DNA from: Desulfatirhabdium sp040755275
Lineage (GTDB): Bacteria > Desulfobacterota > Desulfobacteria > Desulfobacterales > Desulfatirhabdiaceae
Assembly (NCBI GenBank): GCA_040755275.1
Contig: JBFMBE010000097.1
Coordinates: 1 to 13,263, forward strand
Length of the DNA: 13,263 nt
Direction: 5' to 3'
Shown: positions 1 to 6,338 of the stretch, piece after piece
Layout of the letters: each line of letters opens with the position of its first letter
Position numbering within the stretch: the first letter of the stretch is position 1
Position numbers and translations under genes: made by a program
Notes under the pieces: model-generated
What the model was told of the DNA's origin: nothing
Seen by the model: the letters and a program-made list of their open reading frames with translations, nothing else
The model's database searches: none

Positions 1-99
1 AAGCCGGTTCAATTGGCCTATCTCCAGGCCCTTGGCCTTACCGAGGATATCTTTACATCCAGCCTACCGCCTCCCTTTCCGGAAAAACCCACTAGATGA
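1..99 (+). CDS. 3' end of an unidentified upstream gene (partial)
   Basis: The first forward frame is open from the window edge to a TGA at 97-99. It encodes 32 residues, including QLAYLQALGLTEDIF and a proline-rich tail that ends EKPTR. The codons (CAG GCC CTT GGC, ACC GAG GAT) resemble those of the other genes here. The other two forward frames give low-complexity or unlikely peptides. I do not recognise the family from so short a tail. The gap to the next gene is over 240 bases and holds a repeat copy, so this gene is probably not in the same operon as the dGTPase. It could be a chance open frame. Confidence 0.4.
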   Translation, partial: KPVQLAYLQALGLTEDIFTSSLPPPFPEKPTR

Positions 100-139
100 C
101 GCCTCAAAAGGGTGTGGAATGTGGGATTTATTTTAATGC

Positions 140-159
140 ATATCGGTTTTTTCCGATGT
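140..159 (+). terminator. Weak stem-loop behind the partial upstream gene
   Basis: ATATCGG (140-146) pairs with CCGATGT (153-159) around a TTTTTT loop. This gives a 7-bp stem with one G-U pair. No U-run follows directly, only CCGATTTT, so it is not a classical intrinsic terminator. Its position after the partial gene is the main reason to list it. Confidence 0.22.
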
Positions 160-165
160 CCGATT

Positions 166-264
166 TTACGAGCTCGACCTGCTGAGTATTTTCGATACCG
201 GGTAAGGTTCACCCGCCTTCCTGCGAGTCAAAAGAGGGTACCTGACTTTTTGCGGGGCCATCAT
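166..264 (-). repeat. Dispersed intergenic repeat, copy R1 (B-type arm, truncated)
   Basis: Read on the minus strand this copy starts ATGATGGCCCCGCAAAAAGTC (the CGCAAAAAGTC core is at 244-254) and ends CTCAGCAGGTCGAGCTCGTAA. The same order of blocks occurs in R3 (10182 down to about 10085) and R5 (13117 onward): GCAAAAAGTC, then a GAGTCGC-like block, then CTCAGC and GAGCTCGTA. The shared blocks keep nearly constant spacing, so this is common descent and not chance. The opposite (A-type) end is not seen: upstream lies the tail of another gene. The copy is therefore truncated or decayed. Confidence 0.75.
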
Positions 265-266
265 GC

Positions 267-295
267 TTGATTTTCCTTCACTCCCCTCGTAAGAT
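267..295 (+). promoter_or_regulatory. Possible sigma-70 promoter for the dgt operon
   Basis: TTGATT (267-272) is separated by 17 bases from TAAGAT (290-295). Each hexamer matches the consensus at 4 of 6 positions. The predicted start would lie about 40 bases upstream of the ATG at 343. The -35 begins three bases past the end of repeat R1. Confidence 0.35.
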
Positions 296-342
296 GCCGC
301 TGCAGGATGTGAAAGCCTACTTCTCTTGTTCGAGGACACCCC

Positions 343-1398
343 ATGAACATCCGCGAAAATTGCGAAAAACGGGAAGAAGCGTTTCTATCCCCTTTCGCGT
401 GCTTCAGTTCCGAAACCCTCGGCCGGGAACGACCCGAAGACCCTTGCCCCATTCGCACCGCATTTCAGGTGGATAGGGACCGCATCGTCTATTCCAACGC
501 CTTCCGTCGCTTGAAACACAAGACCCAGGTGTTTCTTGCCCCCCTCGGGGATTACTACCGAACCCGTCTCACCCACACCCTGGAAGTGGCTCAAATCGCC
601 CGCAACATCGCACGAGCCATGCTCCTGAACGAAGACCTGACAGAAGCCATTGCCCTGGGACACGATCTCGGTCACCCTCCTTTCGGTCATAGCGGCGAAA
701 TGGCTCTGCGGGAGATTTACAGTCCGGATTTCTGTCACAACGAGCAAAGCGTTCGGATTGTCGAGCGGATCGAGAACAAGGGAAAGGGACTGAACCTCAC
801 CTACGAAGTACGGGATGGCATTCTGAAACATTCCAAAGGCTATGGGAAAATCATCCCCGACAATCCCGAAGAAATGGCCACCACTTACGAAGGCCGAATC
901 GTCCGCATTGCCGACATCTTCGCCTACCTGAACCACGATCTGGACGATGCCATCCGAAGCGGGGTCATTCAACCGGAACAGGTGCCGTCGAGCTGCACCC
1001 GCATTCTGGGAAACACCCATTCCCAGCGCGCCACCACCATGATCCGAGACCTCGTGTTTTCCAGCGAGATCCTGGACGGGCAGCTGATCCTGCGCATGAG
1101 CCCGGCCGTCCACGAAGCCATCACGACCCTGAGGATGTTCCTGTACGAATTCGTCTATCGCTCTCCAAAAGTGCACAACGAGTTTGTCAAAGCCAAGAAA
1201 ATTCTCTCGGAACTGTATGCTTGTTTCATCGACAGACCGGATATCTTCCATCGAGAAACATCCGTTCCGGAGATGATCTGGTTCAACCCATCGGAAGAAA
1301 GTCACGAAAGAAACGTCTGCGATTTCATCGCCAGCATGACGGACCGCTGCGCATTGGATCTCTACATCAAGATCTTCTTTCCCTGCCCAACCGTATGA
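343..1398 (+). CDS. dgt: dGTPase-like HD-domain phosphohydrolase
   Basis: A 351-residue cytosolic enzyme of the deoxyguanosinetriphosphate triphosphohydrolase-like family. By family knowledge it hydrolyses dGTP or other dNTPs to the nucleoside and triphosphate, which keeps dNTP pools in check. The N-terminal signature DRDRIVYSNAFRRLKHKTQVF-like block lies at 44-64. The HD metal site is clear: H78 (RLTHT), the pair H107-D108 (LGHDLGHPPFGHSGE) and D191 (RIADIFAY). The length fits the short subtype, not the roughly 500-residue E. coli Dgt. The ATG at 343 has GAGG at 332-335 at good spacing, and the conserved block starts about 40 residues in. It is the first gene of a three-gene operon, and its TGA overlaps the next ATG. 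The family call is firm; the in vivo substrate is not. Confidence 0.93.
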   Translation: MNIRENCEKREEAFLSPFACFSSETLGRERPEDPCPIRTAFQVDRDRIVYSNAFRRLKHKTQVFLAPLGDYYRTRLTHTLEVAQIARNIARAMLLNEDLTEAIALGHDLGHPPFGHSGEMALREIYSPDFCHNEQSVRIVERIENKGKGLNLTYEVRDGILKHSKGYGKIIPDNPEEMATTYEGRIVRIADIFAYLNHDLDDAIRSGVIQPEQVPSSCTRILGNTHSQRATTMIRDLVFSSEILDGQLILRMSPAVHEAITTLRMFLYEFVYRSPKVHNEFVKAKKILSELYACFIDRPDIFHRETSVPEMIWFNPSEESHERNVCDFIASMTDRCALDLYIKIFFPCPTV

Positions 1399-2066
1399 CA
1401 GTCGAATCAGCCCTCGCCCTTTTTCAGATTCAATCGCAAGATATTCAGCCCTGGTTGGACCGCCTCCGTGTCCTGTACGCCGACATGGACCATTCTTACG
1501 AGGAAACCGCAGCATATTACGGCTTTGTGTGCAACGGATGTGACGACAATTGCTGCCGGTCCCTGTTTTTCCACCACACCATCGTCGAATGCCTCTATCT
1601 CATCGACGGGTTTCGACGTCTGCCGCCGACGGAGCGACAGGACATCCTCGCACAGGCGGAAGCCATGAGCGGCCTCAACCTTCGCGGAACGTGCCCCCTT
1701 ATCGTCAGCGACCGCTGCAGACTCTACCCCTTTCGGCCGATGATCTGTAGGCTGCATGGCATCCCCAACGAGCTTCGTCCACCGGGCCGTCCTCCGTCCC
1801 ACCACCCGGGATGTGCGGCCTTCGAGCGCATCCATCCGGGGCCGTTCGATCGGCGGCTCGACCGCACCCCCCACTACACGACCCTGGCCCGATTGGAACA
1901 AGACATTCGTAACTACCTCAGGTTCCATTCCCGGATCCATCTGACCGTTGCCCAAATCCTGACCACGTTCGGCGACGCGATGGATCCCATTGACCGATCC
2001 ACCGACCCAGTGGATCCGCCCGGGTTACCTCAGACCCATGGACCGTTTGATCGGAGAAATGCATGA
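1395..2066 (+). CDS. YkgJ-family cysteine-cluster protein (UPF0153-like)
   Basis: A 223-residue soluble protein. The diagnostic cluster is C46-x2-C49-x3-C53-C54 (in CNGCDDNCC), followed by C100-P, C108, C118 in RLYPFRPMICR and C140. This spacing is that of the YkgJ/CxxCxxCC family, thought to bind zinc or an iron-sulfur cluster; its biochemical role is unsettled. Residues 195-223 are a Pro/Asp/Arg-rich tail without obvious fold. I chose the ATG at 1395 because it overlaps the dgt stop (ATGA) and the conserved part follows it. The open frame extends upstream to 1221, but that part lies inside dgt. No Shine-Dalgarno sequence is visible, so translation is probably coupled to dgt. Its own TGA overlaps the start of the peptidase gene. 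Confidence 0.85.
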   Translation: MTVESALALFQIQSQDIQPWLDRLRVLYADMDHSYEETAAYYGFVCNGCDDNCCRSLFFHHTIVECLYLIDGFRRLPPTERQDILAQAEAMSGLNLRGTCPLIVSDRCRLYPFRPMICRLHGIPNELRPPGRPPSHHPGCAAFERIHPGPFDRRLDRTPHYTTLARLEQDIRNYLRFHSRIHLTVAQILTTFGDAMDPIDRSTDPVDPPGLPQTHGPFDRRNA

Positions 2067-3259
2067 GCCAATCCCCTACCCCGCTTTCCGAACTCGACCG
2101 ACGTATCGCCGCCCTGCAAACCGCCCTTCGGGAAACATCCGTCGATGCCGCCCTGATGCTTCAGAATACGGATCTCTTCTACTTCAGCGGAACGATTCAA
2201 CAGTCCTATCTGTTCGTCCCTGCCGAAGGCTCCCCGTTACTCATGAGCCGGAAAAGTTACCAGCGGGCCCGATCGGAATCCATGCTTCCAACCGTCGTAC
2301 CGCTCGCATCCCCCAAGGAAGTCCCCGCTATGCTGATCGACTACGGCCATCGAAACATCCGGCGCCTCGGTCTCGAACTCGATGTCCTGCCGGTGCAACA
2401 CTACCTGAACCTCCGGAAACTGTTTCCCGAGAGCGAACTGATCGACATTTCCCATGAGATTCGATCGATTCGAAGTGTGAAATCCGCTTACGAACTGGAC
2501 ATCATCCAGGAAGCCGCCACGCGTTCCGACGCCGTTTTCGCCCATGTCCCCTCGATCCTGCAGGAAGGAGCGACCGAGGTGGAAACTGCGGGAAAACTCG
2601 AAGCCCATGCCCGCCGACTGGGTCATCAGGGAACGGTGCGCATGCGGTTGTGGGGCAGCGAAATGTTCTACGGCCACCTGATGGCCGGCGAACAGGCGGC
2701 AATACCCAGTTTTCTGGCCTCACCGACCGGAGGGGAGGGACTGTCACAGGCAACGGCCCAAGGAGCGGGATTCCATCGCATTCAAGGGCATCAACCCATT
2801 CTTGTGGACTATGTCTTTGCCTGGAAGGGTTATCTGGCGGATGAAACCCGCATTTTCAGCATCGGGTCGTTGGACGAGGAGCTGGTGGCCGGGCATGAGG
2901 CCATGCTGGCCCTGGAGCAGGAGATCATGCAATGGATCCACCCGGGTGTCAGCGCAGGCAGTGTGTACGAGAAAGCGATGGAATGGATCCATCGCAAGGG
3001 ATATGACGATCACTTCATGGGAGCGGAAGAACAGCGGATCCGCTTTGTCGGCCATGGGGTCGGGCTGGAGCTCGACGAATATCCGTTCATCGCTGCCGGC
3101 CAACAGGCGGTGATTCAGGAAAACATGGTGGTCGCCATCGAGCCGAAGCTCGTCTTTCCCGGAAAAGGGGTCGTCGGCATCGAAGATACGTTTGTGGTCA
3201 CGGAAAGAGGGCTTCTCGCCCTGACCCGTTTTCCTCGGAAAGTGCATGTGTTGGAATGA
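2063..3259 (+). CDS. M24-family metallopeptidase (Xaa-Pro aminopeptidase/dipeptidase-like)
   Basis: A 398-residue cytosolic protein with the two-part layout of Xaa-Pro peptidases. A creatinase-type N-terminal domain (about 10-140) is followed by a pita-bread catalytic domain (about 145-398). All five expected metal ligands are present: D249 (ILVDY), D260 (YLADETR), H331 (VGHGVGLELDE), E360 (AIEPK) and E374 (GIEDT). By family knowledge it releases an N-terminal residue ahead of proline, or splits X-Pro dipeptides, using two Mn or Co ions. Sequence alone does not separate aminopeptidase P from prolidase. The ATG at 2063 overlaps the stop of the YkgJ gene and has GGAGA 6-10 bases upstream. It is the last gene of the operon and converges on the kinase gene. 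Confidence 0.92.
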   Translation: MSQSPTPLSELDRRIAALQTALRETSVDAALMLQNTDLFYFSGTIQQSYLFVPAEGSPLLMSRKSYQRARSESMLPTVVPLASPKEVPAMLIDYGHRNIRRLGLELDVLPVQHYLNLRKLFPESELIDISHEIRSIRSVKSAYELDIIQEAATRSDAVFAHVPSILQEGATEVETAGKLEAHARRLGHQGTVRMRLWGSEMFYGHLMAGEQAAIPSFLASPTGGEGLSQATAQGAGFHRIQGHQPILVDYVFAWKGYLADETRIFSIGSLDEELVAGHEAMLALEQEIMQWIHPGVSAGSVYEKAMEWIHRKGYDDHFMGAEEQRIRFVGHGVGLELDEYPFIAAGQQAVIQENMVVAIEPKLVFPGKGVVGIEDTFVVTERGLLALTRFPRKVHVLE

Positions 3260-3260
3260 C

Positions 3261-3285
3261 CGGAATCGACACAACGGCTATTCCG
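3261..3285. terminator. Short hairpin between convergent genes
   Basis: CGGAAT (3261-3266) and ATTCCG (3280-3285) form a 6-bp stem around a 13-base loop in the 18-base gap between two convergent stop codons. It overlaps the last codons of the kinase gene. No T-tract follows on either strand, so terminator function is only a positional guess. Confidence 0.22.
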
Positions 3286-5854
3286 ATTTGATGGATTTCA
3301 ACACCCATTTTTCGATCGCTTCCAACAAGGCATCCGGTGTGATCGGTTTCGGTAGGTAATCGTCCATGCCGCTTTCAAGGCATTTTTCACGATCGCCCTT
3401 CATGGCGTGAGCCGTCATGGCGACCAGAGTCACATCGTGCTGCAGAACCGACGAAGCTGGATCCCGAATGGTTGCGGCGACCTGATATCCGTCCATGTCC
3501 GGCATGACGACATCCAGGAATACGATATGGTATTGGCTCGTCTCCATGCACCGAAGCGCCTCTGCGCCGTTCGAAGCCACATCCGCCGTAAATCCGTATT
3601 TCTTCAGCATCTTGATGACGACCTTCTGGTTGACGGGATTGTCCTCTACCAACAGGATCTTGATGCTGCGTTTCTTTTCTTCGGTCAATCGATGGCGGGT
3701 GAGAATGGGGGCTGCCGGCTTGTACACCGCCTGTTGAGGGATGCCCAGAACGGCAGATAGGCATTCCCGCAGTTGCTGCTGCTTGACCGGTTTGGTCAGG
3801 TAGGCGGCAAATCCGATATCCTGCAGCAGGGTGGCATCCCCGCGTTTTCCGGCGGATGTGAGCATGATGAGCACCGTCTGGGTCAGGCTCGGATCGGTCT
3901 TGATCCTTCTTCCAAGCGTTTTTCCGTCCATCTCCGGCATCAACATGTCGAGAATGACGGCGTCGAAGGGCTCACCGGCATCCGCCTGCCGATGCAGGAT
4001 CTCCAGGGCTTGCTCGCCTCCCGACGCTTCCCACACCCGGCATTTCCATGCAATGAGTTGCTCCCGAAGGACGATGCGATTCAGGGAGTTGTCGTCCACA
4101 ATCAAAATCCGCTTTTCGGTCAGATCGGCCGGCTGGATGATCCGCGCCATTTCCTCTTCGGTCTGCTTGTCGAGGGAAACCGTAAACCAGAACGTCGAAC
4201 CTTTCCCCAAGGTGCTCTCCACACCGATCGTTCCGTCCATCATTTCGACGATTCGTTTGGAAATGGCCAGCCCAAGGCCTGTTCCCCCGTATTTTCGTGT
4301 CGTCGATGCATCCAGCTGCGAAAACGACTGAAACAAGAGTTCCCGTTTGTCCTCCGGAATGCCGATCCCCGTATCGATGATCTCGAAACGAAGATCGACG
4401 CTGCGATCGGTTTCCCGTTCGGCCGTGACCTCGATGAACACATGACCGACTTCCGTGAATTTGATGGCGTTTCCGGCAAGGTTGATCAGCACCTGTCTCA
4501 GCCGACCCGGATCGCCTTTTAGAGCCGATGGAACCTCGTGGTGAACGGATGCGCGAAAGAGAATGCCTTTTTCGATGGCCTTCACGCTCAACAAATCGAC
4601 GACTTCTTCGATCGTGATCCGAAGATCGAAATCGATGATTTCCAGGTCCATCTTACCGGCTTCGATTTTGGAAAAATCCAGGATGTCGTTGATGATGGTC
4701 AGCAGCGATTCCGCGCTGTTCTGGATGGTCTCGACATAATCCCGCTGTTCGGGCGACAACTCGGTATCCAGCATGAGCGATGCCATGCCGATGATGCCGT
4801 TCATGGGAGTGCGCAGCTCATGGCTGGTGTTGGCCAGAAACTCGCTTTTGGCGCGGCTGGCGTTTTCGGCCGCGATTTTGGCCTTGTAGATTTCCTCCTT
4901 GGCCCGAACCTGCTCCGTTATGTCGACAAAGGTTTCCAGGAAATAGTCTTTCTGTCTCAGGGTGATCGGTGAAACCTTTTTCAGGATCGGAACCCGGGTA
5001 CCGTCTGGCGTCAGCAGATATTGCTCACTTTCCACAGGATACCGGGAGGCGTTACGCGCCGGACAGGTGTCTTTCGTCGTGTGGCACACGTATCGATCGC
5101 AAGGAGCGCCGATGATGTCTTCTTTTGAAACACCCAGTAGATTGTAGGCATATGGATTGGCGTCCGCGATTCGGCAGGTATCGGCTTCGATGATGAGAAC
5201 ACCGGTTTGAATTGAGTCCAGAACGAGTTGCAGTCTACGCTCACTTTCCTGGAGTTTTTCTTCCGTCAATTTGCGGCGTTGGATATCCTGCTCCAGTTTG
5301 TATTTCAGAAACGTGAGCTCACGGTTGAGGTTTTCGAGCTCGAGATTCTTGATGGTGGCATTCTCATAGGTGGAGAACAACAAATCGACGATTTGCTGCT
5401 TGGACGCATTGATGCGATGCGACTTGCCGCCCAAGAAAATCTCCGCTTCGTCGCTCGAATTTCCAGATCGCCGGATATGAAAGGACTCGAGGATGGAACG
5501 GACACGCTGGATCAGGCGTTTTTCGTCATACGGCTTGGTCAGGAAGAAATCGGCGCCGCTGATGAGAGCCTTCAGCACATCACCCGGATCCGACAGGGAG
5601 GTCAGCAGGGCCACTGGTATCCGTCGTAAACGGGGATTGGATCGGATCCGCCGACACAGCTCGAAGCCATCCATGTTCGGCATAACGATGTCGCTGATGA
5701 TCAAATCGGGCACTCGGTGAAGCAGCGTTTCTATCGCCTCGTTGCCGTCATGGCTGACCAGCACTTCATAACCCTGCGTTTGCAGAAGATCCTGAAGAAT
5801 CATGGCCTGGGTCTTGCTGTCCTCGACAACCAGAATGGTCTTTTCATGCGACAC
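3278..5854 (-). CDS. Hybrid sensor histidine kinase, REC-PAS-HisKA-HATPase-REC-REC
   Basis: An 858-residue cytoplasmic phosphorelay kinase with no signal peptide or membrane helix. Domains in order: receiver 1 (5-122; phospho-acceptor D55, K107), a linker with a coiled coil (about 165-208), PAS (209-318), HisKA with H345 in ANTSHELRTPMNG, HATPase (N462, DTGIGIP 494-500, GGTGLGLAI 523-531), receiver 2 (582-703; D636, K688) and receiver 3 (731-853; D781, K836). There is no HPt domain, so output probably passes to a separate HPt protein, or the receivers modulate the kinase. The PAS has C252, C257 and C264-P in a CxxxxCxxxxxxCP pattern that may sense redox state or bind a metal. The GTG at 5854 is preferred because of AGGAGA 7 bases upstream and because the receiver begins at once. 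The open frame continues 106 codons upstream, but that part lies in leader sequence and repeat R2. No cognate regulator is adjacent. Confidence 0.92.
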   Translation of the reverse strand: MSHEKTILVVEDSKTQAMILQDLLQTQGYEVLVSHDGNEAIETLLHRVPDLIISDIVMPNMDGFELCRRIRSNPRLRRIPVALLTSLSDPGDVLKALISGADFFLTKPYDEKRLIQRVRSILESFHIRRSGNSSDEAEIFLGGKSHRINASKQQIVDLLFSTYENATIKNLELENLNRELTFLKYKLEQDIQRRKLTEEKLQESERRLQLVLDSIQTGVLIIEADTCRIADANPYAYNLLGVSKEDIIGAPCDRYVCHTTKDTCPARNASRYPVESEQYLLTPDGTRVPILKKVSPITLRQKDYFLETFVDITEQVRAKEEIYKAKIAAENASRAKSEFLANTSHELRTPMNGIIGMASLMLDTELSPEQRDYVETIQNSAESLLTIINDILDFSKIEAGKMDLEIIDFDLRITIEEVVDLLSVKAIEKGILFRASVHHEVPSALKGDPGRLRQVLINLAGNAIKFTEVGHVFIEVTAERETDRSVDLRFEIIDTGIGIPEDKRELLFQSFSQLDASTTRKYGGTGLGLAISKRIVEMMDGTIGVESTLGKGSTFWFTVSLDKQTEEEMARIIQPADLTEKRILIVDDNSLNRIVLREQLIAWKCRVWEASGGEQALEILHRQADAGEPFDAVILDMLMPEMDGKTLGRRIKTDPSLTQTVLIMLTSAGKRGDATLLQDIGFAAYLTKPVKQQQLRECLSAVLGIPQQAVYKPAAPILTRHRLTEEKKRSIKILLVEDNPVNQKVVIKMLKKYGFTADVASNGAEALRCMETSQYHIVFLDVVMPDMDGYQVAATIRDPASSVLQHDVTLVAMTAHAMKGDREKCLESGMDDYLPKPITPDALLEAIEKWVLKSIKSE

Positions 5855-5861
5855 GGGATCT

Positions 5862-5867
5862 TCTCCT
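5862..5867 (-). promoter_or_regulatory. Ribosome binding site that sets the kinase start
   Basis: AGGAGA on the minus strand lies 7 bases before the GTG at 5854. It decides in favour of this start over the longer open frame that begins at 6172 inside repeat R2. Confidence 0.7.
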
Positions 5868-5892
5868 GAAGCATCCGTTGGATTCCATTGCA

Positions 5893-5936
5893 ACGAATCC
5901 GATCGATTTACCGATTGAAAAATGATTCGGATTTGT
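5893..5936 (-). other. Inverted repeat in the kinase leader
   Basis: ACGAATCCGA (5893-5902) pairs with TCGGATTTGT (5927-5936) over ten positions, one of them G-U, around a 24-base loop. It lies 39-82 bases upstream of the kinase start. It could be a leader RNA stem or an operator. I see no convincing sigma-70 or sigma-54 promoter next to it. Confidence 0.3.
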
Positions 5937-6022
5937 TTAGAACCGAACCCGGCTTGAGAAAGTATACGTTCAATCCTCCCCGGCGGCCCGATGAACGGTC
6001 TCTGGGTTTCCGCAGAGAATCT

Positions 6023-6172
6023 GGATGGGGTCGAAAAACCCGAACGATCACGGTTGAGACGCATGCGGGCGGGGATGCCTTTTTCGCAGCAGTCTCCACA
6101 GGCAACCCTCACCCCATGTTCAGATCCGGCAATCGACCGAATCGGGGTAGATACGACTCTTTGCGATCTCAC
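6023..6172 (-). repeat. Dispersed intergenic repeat, copy R2 (short, A and B ends)
   Basis: About 150 bases. Read on the minus strand it begins GTGAGATCGCAAAGAGTCG and continues with ACCCCGATT, GTCGATTGCCGG and TGAACATGG, which matches the A arm of R3 and R4. The other end, read on the plus strand from 6023, is GATGGGGTCGAAAAAC, then GTTGAGACGCATG and GCCTTTTTCGCAGC. This matches the B arm of R3 and R5. Both termini are present but the interior of R3 is missing. It fills most of the divergent gap between the kinase and the acetoacetyl-CoA synthetase. The remaining 166 bases before 6339 hold the small hairpin at 6207-6234 and no gene. Confidence 0.75.
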
Positions 6173-6206
6173 CTATCTTCATTTTCATATCAAGGATGAT
6201 GGAACT

Positions 6207-6234
6207 CTGTCAAAAAGATTCGGTTTTTCGACAG
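6207..6234 (+). other. Small stem-loop upstream of aacS
   Basis: CTGTCAAAAA (6207-6216) pairs with TTTTTcGACAG (6224-6234), with one bulged C and a 7-base loop. It lies about 105 bases before the aacS start, beside TATAGA at 6241, for which I find no good -35. Its function is unknown. Confidence 0.25.
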
Positions 6235-6323
6235 ATCAAGTATAGAACCCGTTTTCGGCTGGCATATCATCCGGACAGCTGTTTTGGTTTGTGCCGATCG
6301 GATCGACGACAACCTTACGTCTG

Positions 6324-6330
6324 AAGGAGG
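6324..6330 (+). promoter_or_regulatory. Strong Shine-Dalgarno of aacS
   Basis: AAGGAGG ends 8 bases before the ATG at 6339. It marks that ATG as the start, in preference to the in-frame ATG at 6291 or the one three codons downstream at 6348. Confidence 0.8.
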
Positions 6331-6338
6331 GGGAATCG

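Noticed and set aside
18..212. 64-codon minus-strand open frame near the left edge
   Set aside because: It overlaps repeat R1 in a different frame from the conserved repeat frame and the partial gene on the other strand. No domain was seen.
385..1515. Long minus-strand open frame (376 codons) opposite the dGTPase
   Set aside because: It is the shadow of a well-supported conserved gene. Its peptide has no recognisable domain, and it runs through the dgt/YkgJ junction.
3494..4972. Several forward open frames opposite the kinase gene
   Set aside because: All are shadows of the kinase coding sequence on the other strand, with no conserved motif.
5855..6172. N-terminal extension of the histidine kinase to 964 residues
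   Set aside because: The sequence is repeat R2 and leader DNA. A good ribosome site precedes the GTG at 5854, and the receiver domain starts at once.
6241..6296. Sigma-54 promoter ahead of aacS (TGGCAT near 6260)
   Set aside because: The required downstream TTGC element at the fixed spacing is absent. The TATAGA at 6241 also lacks a credible -35.
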